Shown here one piece after another: positions 24,439-34,513 of a stretch of 64,000 nucleotides of DNA. Every line of letters begins with the position of its first letter. The stretch's first letter is position 1. The stretch is from contig CM049318.1 of NCBI GenBank assembly GCA_026874595.1, positions 61,352,250 through 61,416,249 of the forward strand. Reading direction: 5' to 3'. This DNA is from Sipunculus nudus. Its lineage: Eukaryota > Annelida > Sipuncula > Golfingiida > Sipunculidae. The translations under genes were made by a program, and so were the position numbers. Under the pieces are notes generated by a model. The model searched no databases, was not told the DNA's origin, and saw nothing but the letters and a program-made list of their open reading frames with translations.

Positions 24439-26766
24439 TTTTTAGCGAACCATGTGAGCTTATGCGATGGTGTGGCGTCGTCCGGCATCCGGCATCTGTT
24501 GTCTGTATGTTAACCCATACTATCTTCAAAACGGCAAGAGTTAGAATCACGAAATTTTATGCAAAGAATTAGTCACCTAAAAAACTCTATCTGATATTGC
24601 TTATTTTTTGGGTAACTGCATTTTCATAGATATTATTGAAAAAGCTAAAAAAGCTTTAAAAATCTTCTTCTCCGAAACTGTCCAGCCAAATTGTCCAATA
24701 TTTCACAGAAATGATCCCTGGAACAATCTTTCTCAAGTTTGTTCTAATGGTTCCAATTCAGAGATATTTGGCCGAGTTACAGGAAGTTGAACTTTGTTAA
24801 CTGTGCAAAAAAAGCATATTAAAATTTAAATCTCAGAAACGGCTGGAGCTATCATTACCGTAAAATCTCCACTTAAAACCGCACTTCCGATTAAAACCGC
24901 ACCCAGACTTCGCCGAAATTCCAGGCGAGACATCGGAGGGGCTCAAATACTAAGAACCCCCCTTTAAAACCGCACCAACTTTCGCTACGGAATGATTTGA
25001 CAAAAGACACAATCAAGCTATCATCTAGAAATGAACACGCGTAGGTTGCGACTCGGCCATTCCTGTCCACTTTAAAAATTCCTTGGGCATTTTATTTAAA
25101 CACATCATAACACTTTTTTTGCAGGGTCACTCAAGCATGAAGTTTGGGAAGACGTAAGGGCCGGTGAACCTCTGCCTGGTTATACAGATTTTATATTCCG
25201 TGCCGTATTCTTGTTTGCTACTGATTTGACATTATATTATTGAAAAAAAATTCTGCTGATCCATTTCAAGTCACTGTATATTTTAATTCTTAAAGTATTT
25301 GTGTGACTCTTTATAATGTCAGCTTTTTATTCATTTTACATTTTAAACAAATAATCATTGCTAAATAATGCCGCAAATGGGTTAAAGTAGGCTTTTATTT
25401 CAATTTTGCTTGACCATTCCCAACGAAGTGGGCCGCTGTGTGTAACAGCAGGGTTGTTGTAAACATATTATTTGGTGACAATTACCAAGATTTTATAACA
25501 AGTTATATATCACACGAAAACTAATCAGCAATATTTAATTTATAAATAACAAATAATCGTAAATAATACATTTACACACGGCTCCCATGCATGCTAAGAA
25601 CAGCCTTGGAAAGTTGCAATATTATCGCCCACGTGCCGGCCCAAAAATGATGTCTGTCAGGAAGATATTAAGGAAACCCTTCTAGTATAAACCGCACAGT
25701 GCTTTCAGGAAATCAACCTGATTTCAAGATTTTGAATTTTGAATTAAAACCGCGGTTTTAAGTGGAGATTTTAAGGTACCAAATTTTATGCCAATGTTGG
25801 TCACATAGGTCATATCGGAATTTAAAGTATTGGTGGCGCCACCTGCATCAGCCTTTTTTTGTACGGGGTTCATCAGTGCCCATATCATACTGACAGCTAC
25901 AAAAAACTTCTTCTCTGAAACCATATGGCCAAATTGTTTAATATCACACAGAAATGATCCTAGGGTAGTGCTTTCTGAAGTTTGTTCAAATGGTCTCTTT
26001 TCAGTGACTTTTGGCTAAGTTATAGGAAGCTGAATTTAGTCATATGCCATAACAGCCCATTTTAGCTCAGTGGCTACAAAGATCTTCTCAAAAAACCACT
26101 GGGCTAAATTCTAAAATCTCACACATTAATTATCCTCAGATGTTGATAATTCAAGTTTGTTCAAATGGTTTTGATTCAGTGCTTTTTGGCTGAGTTGCGG
26201 GAAGCTGAACTGAGCCAGTTTGCTGTATCTTCCTATATGAGTTATAAACTTGCGAAACGTTTTACGACTGATGCCACTGATGCCATTTTGTTAAATATTT
26301 TACAAGAATAATCCCTACATAAATTCTTATAATAATTGTCATTATTGGTTCCACATGAATGATTTTTGGCTGAATTATGGAGATTGAATTGAGTCATTTT
26401 ACCATATATGTTAGCTGTGTGATGCAGTTACATCTAGCCTGGCACCAGTTTATAAGCATCTATTAGACATCATGCCACTAGACATTTAGATTTCAGGTTA
26501 TATTTGGTTGATATTGACAAAAAAATTTTTTAAAGCTCTTAAAAAATATTTAGATTTATGATTTAAGTTATTCATCATACCAGGCAATGTTACAATCATG
26601 AATATTCAGCTCTCTGTGGCTATATAAAGACAACTGTATGTGGATTGTAAATTATTGGTATCCCTACTCAACTTAATTCAAGAATTTGCCATCAAAGAGA
26701 TATATCTGTATTTTAATTTTGCATTCAGTATGCATCCGTAATAATTTTACATATATTCCTGATTTC
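24439..26766 (+). mobile_element. Family B element, copy 4, carrying a nested TIR element
   Basis: It begins TTTTAGCGAACCATGTGAGC. Removing the insert at 24858-25776 joins GAGCTATCATTA to CCAAATTTTATGCC, exactly as in copy 2 at 9325-9350. GGTGGCGCCACC lies at about 25833. It ends where the next B copy begins at 26767, again head to tail. Confidence 0.65.
24858..25776. mobile_element. Tc1/mariner-type TIR element, copy 2, internally deleted
   Basis: It has the same 25-bp inverted ends as the element at 2445-3855, with one mismatch on the right (TTTTAAGG for TTTTACGG). It is flanked by TA at 24856-24857 and 25777-25778. The sibling B copy at 9325-9350 has a single TA at this point, so the TA is a true target duplication. 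Compared with copy 1 it lacks about 480 bp (the segment corresponding to about 2885-3365), which looks like an internal deletion. Confidence 0.85.
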
Positions 26767-29438
26767 TTTTTAGCGAACCTGTGAGCTTATGGGATGGTGT
26801 GGCGTCGTCCGTCGTCCGTCTGTACGTTAACCTATACTATCTTAAAAATGGCAAGAGTTAGCATCACAAAATTTTCTGCAAAAAATTAGTCATCTAAAAC
26901 ACTCTATCGGATTTTGCTTATTTTTTGGCTAACTGCATTTTCTTAGATTTTATAGTGAAAAAGCTAAAAAAGCTTTAAAAATCTTCTTCTCCAAAACTGT
27001 TCAGCCAAATTGTCCAATATTTCATAGAAATTATCCCTAGAACAATCTCTCTCAAGTTTGTTCGACTCTTTTAAGTTTGGTGATTTTTGGCCGAGTTACA
27101 GATAGTTGAACTTAGTCATCTGTCCAAAAAAGCATACTAAAATTACAATCTTAGAAACGGCTGGAGCTATCATCATCAAATTTTATGCTAATGTTGGTCA
27201 CATGAGTCATATCTGAAATTGAGGTATTGGTGGCGCCATCTGCATCAGCCTTGTTTTGTACGGGGGTCATCAGTGCCCATATCCTTCTGACAGCTACAAA
27301 AAACTTCTTCTCTGAAACCATATGGCCAAATTGTTTAATATCGCACAGAAATGATCCTAGGGTAGTGCTTTCTGAAGTTTGTTCAAATGGTCTCAGTTCA
27401 GTGACTTTTGGCTGAGTTATGGGAAGCTGAATTTAATCATATGCCATAACAGCCCATTTTAGCTCAGTGGCTACAAAGATCTTCTTCTCAAAAACCACTG
27501 GGCCAAATTCATAAATCTCACACATTAATAATTCTTAGATGTTGATAATTCAAGTTTGTTCAAATGGTTTTGGTTCAGTGATTTTTGGCTGAGTTATGGG
27601 AAGCTTAACTTAGCCATTTTGCTTTATTTTCCCATATGAGTTATAAACCTGCAAAACGTTTTTTTGACTGACGCCACTGAGGCCAATTTGTTTCATATTT
27701 TACAAGAATAATCCCCTGAATAATTCTTATAATAATAAATTGTCTTTTATGGTTCCGAAGAATGAATTTTAGCCGAATAATAAAGATTGAATTGAGTCAT
27801 TTTACCATATATATTAGCTGTGTGAAGCAGATACATCTAGCCTGGAACCAGGTTATCAGCATCCGTTACATCATGCCTCCAGACATTTAGATTTCAGGTT
27901 ATCTTTGGTTAATATTGACAAGAAGGTTTTTTTAAAAACTTTTAAAAAATGTAGATTTATGATTTTAGATATTCCTCATACCAGGCAATGTTTACAATCA
28001 CAGGTATACGTTAACACATACTATTGGATTGACTGGAACTAGCATCATGAAATTTAATGCAAAAAATTAGCCATCTGAAAAAATCTGCATTTTCTCAGAT
28101 TTTATAGAGAAAAAGCTAAAAAACCTTAAAAAATCTTCTCCTCCGAAACGGTCAAGCCAGTTTGTTCAATATTTCACAGAAATAATCTTTTATATCATCT
28201 CTCTCAAGTTTGTTCAAATGGTTCAAGTTCAGTGAATTTTTGCCGAATTACAGGAAGTTGAACCTAGTCATCTGTCCGAAAAAGCATACTAAAATGACAA
28301 TCTCAGAAACGGCCAGAGCTATGATCACTAAATTTTCTGCCAGTGTTGGTCACATGAGCCATATATGAAATTCAGGTATTGGTGGTCACCTGCATTGACC
28401 TTTTTTGTACGGGGGTCATCGGTCATCTGTACATAATTTCTCAGAATAGCAGGAACTACCATCCCCAGATTTTATGCAATAATCTGTCATATATTAAATG
28501 TTGTGGGATTCAGCTAATTTATGAAAAAAACTGCATCTTTTATTATTCTAGATATTTTGATAAAAAGTTTATGAATATGTCAGCCTGAAAAAAATGCATT
28601 TTAGCCAAAGTCTTTCAGTATGTGTTAACAGATTTGCCAAGAGGCTAAGATTGTGTCTGTATATTTAAATAGGTTAAGAAACTGCCAACTGTTTCAGATT
28701 TGGCAACAGATCAAGAGTTCATTCAGTGCAGCCAGATATAGGTCAAGAGTTCAGTCAGTGCAGCCAAGCACAAGGCATGTGATCCCCTCATGGGTGACAT
28801 GTGAACACCTCATGGGCACCATGTGATCACCTCATGGGTGTCATGCCTCTCATGGCTGCATGTGGAGCCAATCTATTGATAGCTTTGGCAGACTGCCAAC
28901 TGTATCAGATAAGGCAACAGGTCAAGAGTTCACTCAGTGCAGCCAGGTACAGGTCAAAAGTTCACCCGGTCTAGCCAGGTGCAGGTCATGAGTTCACTCA
29001 GTGCAGTAGCCTGAGCAAGCAAATTTGTCACAGTTCACTTGGGGCAACTGCCTTTCTCACCTAAGCGTGGTCAGCCCCATGCATCAGACTTAAGGTAAGT
29101 TTGATGTATTGGCCTGATAATTTGACCTGTCTATGCGTCTTTGATGGGTTTCTCATTCACAAGACAGGTGTCACCACCTACAATGACTTTTGCACAGTGT
29201 GTGCCTGCTTATTTCTATAGAGGAATTTGATATATCATCCTGAAATTGGGCATATTTATACCTATCGAATAGCTTTGTCTTATACAAGACTGGTGGTGCC
29301 ACCTACAATAATTTTTGCACAGTGTGTGTCCCTGCTTATTTCTCAGGAGGGGTGTGATATAACAGTCTGAACTTGGGCATATGTATATATCTGTGATAGC
29401 TTCATTGTATACAAGACTGGTGGTGCCAGCTACAATCA
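26767..29438 (+). mobile_element. Family B element, copy 5, and related units
   Basis: It starts TTTTTAGCGAACCTGTGAGC (GCGAACCTGTG at 26773-26783). A second, 5'-shortened B unit starts near 28010 at GTATACGTTAACACATACTA. A changed palindrome GGTGGCGCCATC lies near 27230. Later parts hold the AGGTCAAGAGTTC array and GACTGGTGGTGCCACCTAC units. The B 3' terminus that could close this copy lies at 34484-34513, beyond the nested A and D elements. Confidence 0.55.
28741..29030. repeat. AGGTCAAGAGTTCA tandem phrases and a CATGTG minisatellite
   Basis: The phrase AGGTCAAGAGTTCACTCAGT then GCAGCCAGGTAC recurs several times here and again at 34720-34960. Inside it (about 28766-28865) are about four copies of a 25-30 bp unit around GTGATCACCTCATGGGTG. 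AGGTCA-AG-AGTTCA has the form of a DR2 nuclear-receptor element. Confidence 0.6.
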
Positions 29439-30118
29439 TTTTTAGCTCAGCTGACTGTAAGTCAACTGAGGTGTAGGAATGGCGCTTTGTCTGTCGTCCA
29501 TAAGGATATCCGACCATCCGTTAGCAGAGCACAAATCGTAACAGCTGGTCCTAGAAACTTCTAAGTTATAATCCAGGGAGGTCAATAAAAAATCTCCTTG
29601 GAAACCTGAAATTAGGTCACTGCGACCTATATCATTTGAGCTATGGGGCTTGAAAGTACCCCCCAGAATAGTAAAAAATTTGATACAAAACCTCCAATAT
29701 CTTGATAATTAATGCATGGTTTGTCATGAATCTTGCCTTGAATATTGACCATGACTAGTTTTGTCAGTTCCTGAAACGTGGTGGCCCCACCGTTTTTTTT
29801 TCTATTTTAACATATATTTTTCTATTTATTTACTAAAAATAAACTTGCTTCAAACTTGTTTTAATAATGACCAACCACATAAGTAAATTCATTTTGATTA
29901 CCAGGGTCCAGCGATCTAAGTTGAAGGTCACATAAGCCACATCTTTAAAAAGATTGTGTATGCACTGTAAATCAAACTTTTCATCCCGAACTTTCCAACG
30001 TTCACACATGGCTTACTTGGCTTAAAACCTGTAGAATTTGAGGTTATCTGGTCAGAGGTCAAGGTCACTTTTTAGCTCAGCTGACTTTCAGTCATGCTGA
30101 GCTATAGCGATCACTCTT

Positions 30119-30170
30119 TGTCCGTCGTCCGTCTGTTCGTCCGTCTGTCCGTCCGTCTGTCCGTCTGTCC
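30119..30170 (+). repeat. (GTCY)n microsatellite
   Basis: GTCC/GTCT repeats follow the 5' stem of the inner A element, as in the other A copies. Confidence 0.9.
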
Positions 30171-32820
30171 ATTAACCTGGCACAAATCTTAACTGCTGGA
30201 CTTAGAATCTTGTAACTTTACATTCTGAGAGGTCAATGAAAAATCTCCTTGGAAAACAGAAATTAGGTCTCTGTTACCCATATCCTTGGAGCTATGGGGC
30301 CCCAAAGTACCCCCCAGAAAAGTCAAAAATTTCATACAAAAACTTCAATATCTCATTAACTACTTGACTGATGGTCATGATTTTTGGCATACATATTGAT
30401 CATGAGATGTTCCATCAGTTCCTGAGGACTGGTGGCGCCACCTGTATTTTTCGATTTTTTACGAATTTTTTTCTCTATTTATGATACCTTTAAAAATGTG
30501 AACATCTGTTAACAAGGCACAAATCATAACGACTCGACCTAGAATCTTCATTCTCAACACACTGAGAGACCTATGAAAAGTCTCCATGGAAACCAGAAAT
30601 TAGGTCTCTGTTACCCATATCCTTCCAGCTATGGGGCCCCAAAGTACCCCCCAGAAAAGTAAAAAATTCATGCAAAAACTTCATTATCTCATTAAATACT
30701 TGACTGATGGTAATGATTTTTGGCATACATATTGATCATGAGATGTTCCATCACTTCCTGCAGACTGGTGGCGCCACCTATATCGTTCAATTTTTTACTA
30801 ATTTTTTTCTCTATTTTTGAGACCTTTCAAAATGTGATCATCTGTTAACAAGACACAAATCGTAAAGACTGGACCTAGAATCTTAATTCTTGACACACTG
30901 AGAGGTCCATGAAAAATATCCTTGGAAACCAGAAATTAGGTCTCTGTTAACCATATCCTTTGAGCTATGGGGCCCCAAAGTACCCCCCAGAGTAGTAAAA
31001 AATTTTATACAAAAACTTCAATATCTCAATAACTACATCACTGATGGTCATGATTTTTGGCATACATATTGATTATGAGATGTTCCATCAGTTCCTGCAG
31101 ACTGGTGGCGCCACCTGTATTGTTCGATTTTTCACGATTTTTTCCTCTATTTTTGAGACCTTTAAGGATGCTGTCATCTGTTAACGTGGCACAAATCGTA
31201 ACAACTGGACCTAGAATCTTCATTTACAACACACTGAGAGACCTATGGAAAGTCTCAATGGAAACCAGAAATTAGGTCTCTGTTACCCATATTCTTTGAG
31301 CTATGGGGCCCCAAAGTACCGCCAAGAAAAGTAAAAAATTTCATACAAAAACTTCAATATCTCATTAACTACTTGACTGATGGTCTTGAATTGTGGCAAA
31401 ACTATTGATCATGAGATGTGTCATCACTTCTTGTTGCAGACTGGTGGCGCCACCTGTATCGTTGGATTATTTATGAATTTTTTTCTCTATTTTTGAGACC
31501 TTTCAAAATGTGAACATCTGTTAACAAGGCACAAATCGTAAAGACTGGACCTAGAATCTTAATTCTTGACACACTGAGAGGTCCGTGAAAAGTCTCCTTG
31601 GAAACCGGAAATAAGGTCTCTGTTACCCATATCTTTCGAGCTATCGGGCCCCAAAGTACCCCCCCAGAGTAGTGAAAAATTTCATACAAAAACTTCAATA
31701 TCTCAATTACTACATCACTGATGGTCATGATTTTCGGCATACATATTGATCATGAGATGTTCCATCAGTTCCTGCAGACTGGTGGAGCCACCTACATTGT
31801 TTGATTTTTTTTACAATTTCTTCCTCTATTTTTGAGACCTTTAAGGATGCTGTCATCTGTTAACGTTGCATAAATCATAAAGACTGCACCTAGAATCTTC
31901 ATTCTACACACACTGAGAGACCTATGAAAAGTCTCCATGGAAACCAGAAATTAGGTCTCTGTTACCCATATCCATCGTGATATTGGGCCCCAAAGTACCC
32001 CCCAGAGTAGTAAAAAATTTCATACAAAAACTTCAATATCTCAATAACTACATCACTGATGGTCATGATTTTTGGAATACATATTGATCAAGAGGTGTTT
32101 CATCAGTTCTTGCAGACTGGTGGCACAACCTGTATTTGTTCGTTTTTTTTTTTACGATTTTTTCCTCTATTTTTGAGACCTTTAAGGATGCTGTCATCTG
32201 TTAGCGTGGCACAAATCGTAACAACTGGACCTAGAATCTTCATTCTTGATACACTGATAGACCTATGAAAAGTGTCCATAGAAACCAGAAATTAGGTCTC
32301 TGTAACCCATATCCTTTGAGCTATGGGGCCCCAAAGTACCCCCCAGAGTAGTCAAAAATTTCATATAAAATCTTCAATATCTCAATAACTACAACACTGA
32401 TGGTCATGATTTTCAGCATACATATTGATCATGAGCTGTTCCATCAGTTTCTGCCGACTGGGTGCCCCACCTCTATTTTTTCAAATTTTTACGAATTTTT
32501 TTTCTCTTTTTTTGAGACCTTTAAAGATGTGGTTATCTTTCAACAGGGTACAAATTGCAACAACTGGACCTAGAAACTTCATTCTTGTCATGCAAGGAGG
32601 CCCATGAAGAGTGCCTGTGGAAACTTGAAATTAGGTCTCTGTTACCCATATCCTTCAAGCTATAGGACTCTGAAGTATCCCTCAGAATAATGGACAATTT
32701 GATACAAAAGCTGAAGTATCTGAACAACTAATGCGGAGATCACCATGATTCTTTGCATGGATATTGACCATTAAGTGTTTTTATTAGTTTCTGCAGACTG
32801 GTGGAGCCACCTGTATTTTT
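30170..32820 (+). repeat. Tandem array of about 338 bp, eight units
   Basis: Each unit runs through TTAACNNGGCACAAATCGTAA, AGAGACCTATGAAAAGTCTC, TGGAAACCAGAAATTAGGTC, GAGCTATGGGGCCCCAAAGT, ATCTCATTAACTAC, TGATTTTTGGCATACATATT, and ends CTGGTGGCGCCACCTGTATT. Palindrome positions (exact or changed) are 30431, 30767, 31104, 31443, 31781, 32119, 32460 and 32800, giving steps of 336-341 bp. The first four are exact. The last four have substitutions. Confidence 0.9.
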
Positions 32821-33981
32821 GTATCCTCCAAAACAAAGTTTTGCAGATACTATGTTTTTGACCGGGTTCCCACGCCGCCGCCACGTTTGTTTCCAGAGAG
32901 CTCCTCTGAGAAAAATGGAACGATTTTTCCGAAACTTACACCAATTATCTAGTCACATGTGAACTAGTGCCTAACCAATTTGTTGACCTCTGACCTTTCC
33001 CCTCTATCCAGCGTCCATTTGTGCATCTGTTTCCACACAAAACCTCATATCTCGGGAACCTATTGACCAATCAGGAAATAAAATTTATACAAAAGTAGCC
33101 CTTGGATCGCTTTATAACATACACAAAAATGGTGGCGCCACCTGTAACCATGTTTGCACAGTGTCCATCTGTTCATCTGCCTTGGGTTAAAATCACTCAT
33201 ATCTCTGCAGTGAATTGACTAATTCACCTGAAATTCGGCATGCATATACATCCAGGATAGCTTTCTTGATTTTATGACAGATGGCACACCCTACATTCAC
33301 GTTCAAGCTGATCACATCCAAGCTCATATCTCAGGAACCGTTTGACCAATTGGGCCAAAATTTTGCATGTGTATAGATATCACATAGCTCTTTATCATAC
33401 GCAAAACTGGTGGCGCCACCTGCAACCATTTTTGCACAGCGTCTGTCTGTTTTCTGCCGTGGGATAATGTCACTCATATCTCGGCAGTGGTTTGACATAT
33501 CTGCCTAAAATTTTGCAGTTTTATACATCCTGGATAGCTTTCTTGATTTTTTGACAGGTGGCGCCACCTACATTCTAGTTTATGCTGCAGACATCCGAGC
33601 TCATATCTCGGGAACCGTTTGAACGATTGGGCCAAAATTTTGCATGTGTATAGATCTCACATAGGTCAACTGGAGGGGCCACCTGTAACCATTTTTGCAC
33701 AGCGTCTGTCTGTTTGTCTGCCGTTGGCTAAAATCACTCATACACATGTAGTGGTTTGACTTTTCTGCCTAAAATTTTGCATATGTATACAACTTGGACA
33801 TCTTTCTGGATTTGTGGTAGGTGGCACAACCTACATACACATATAGGCTGCAGACATCCATGCTAATATGCAACATACCTCACTCTATTTCCCCTTGCCA
33901 CTCAATCCATGCCTCACTTCAACCGTTCCACTCTGATTTTGGCAGATACACGTGGTCACTTGTCGGCTATCCGTATTCTAG
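32821..33981 (+). mobile_element. Complete family D element, copy 1
   Basis: The 5' GTATCCTCCAAAAC forms a stem with GTTTTGCAGATAC. Near the 3' end TTTTGGCAGATAC (33937-33949) inverts the 5' start (11 of 13). It ends TATTCTAG (CTAG 33978-33981) followed by TTTTT. It interrupts the A unit between T and T (CACCTGTATTTTT | TTTTTAAAG..TTTTTCTCTA). The body alternates units holding GGTGGCGCCACC near 33131, 33411 and 33556 with the phrase TTTGCACAGCGTCTGTCTG. Confidence 0.7.
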
Positions 33982-34336
33982 TTTTTAAAGTTTACACATT
34001 TTTTCTCTATTTTTGAGATATATAAATAAAGACTAAATCTTGGCCTGTTGGTTAATCTGTTTGATGCTTCAGTTGAATGGGTATATACTACCATTCTGAT
34101 GATAAAATTTCCTTTAGCGAATGTCTTCCCTGTCAGCTGAGCGACATGACCCATGGGTCACTTGTTAAAAGATTGTTACAATAATCCTAATGCTGCAAGT
34201 TCAAGGATATTAAGTTCTAAGATTTTTTGGTTACAAGGTCATTGGTTAAGGTCACAGGACTGTCATTCTGAAAAATTTCTTTAAAAATATCCTTATAGAC
34301 AAATTCAGCTGAGTGTTGAGACCCATGGGTCCCTAG

Positions 34337-34513
34337 TTGTGTTGTGTGCACCCATGCCAGAATTTCATTAGTGATGTTTGTGTAATTGTTTCTTATTCAA
34401 AATGTTTAGTACCTGCCTTGGTCTATATACATTAGAAGTCATGGTCCAGCAATGAAGCATTATACCTGGTATATTTCCCAATGCACAGGTTCGCATTAGG
34501 CCTGTAGGCCTTG
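34337..34513 (+). mobile_element. Family B 3' end, copy a
   Basis: GCACCCATGCCAGAATT..ATTATACCTGGTAT leads to CACAGGTTCGC (34484-34494), the inverted form of the B 5' GCGAACCTGTG. It is followed by the short palindrome block AGGCCTGTAGGCCT and CTTG (34510-34513) before TTT. This defines the B 3' terminus. Confidence 0.7.

Larger units (their letters stand above)
30069..34164 (+). mobile_element. Inner family A element with an array of about 338 bp
   Basis: The 5' TTTTTAGCTCAGCTGACTTT carries a stem. GTCY repeats run about 30119-30170. GCTCAGCTGAC (30075-30085) has a perfect inverted copy GTCAGCTGAGC at 34132-34142. A 14-bp perfect palindrome TGACCCATGGGTCA (34147-34160) is immediately followed by CTTG (34161-34164) and TT. 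The body is a tandem array (30170-32820) interrupted by a D element (32821-33981). No coding capacity is visible. Confidence 0.75.
29439..34336 (+). mobile_element. Outer family A element of a nested pair
   Basis: The 5' end TTTTTAGCTCAGCTGACTGT is at 29439, and the 3' end TTCAGCTGAGTGTTGAGACC then CATGGGTCC and CTAG is at 34333-34336. The left flank ends in B-type sequence (TGGTGCCAGCTACAATCA). The right flank continues as B-type sequence (GTGTTGTGTGCACCCATGCC), matching the right flank of the D element at 36756. It therefore sits inside family B sequence. It contains an inner A element at 30069-34164. Confidence 0.6.

Noticed and set aside
31038-32727. ORFs of 60-89 codons in the 338-bp array
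   Set aside because: They are repetition by-products. They start and stop at different places in successive units because of substitutions.
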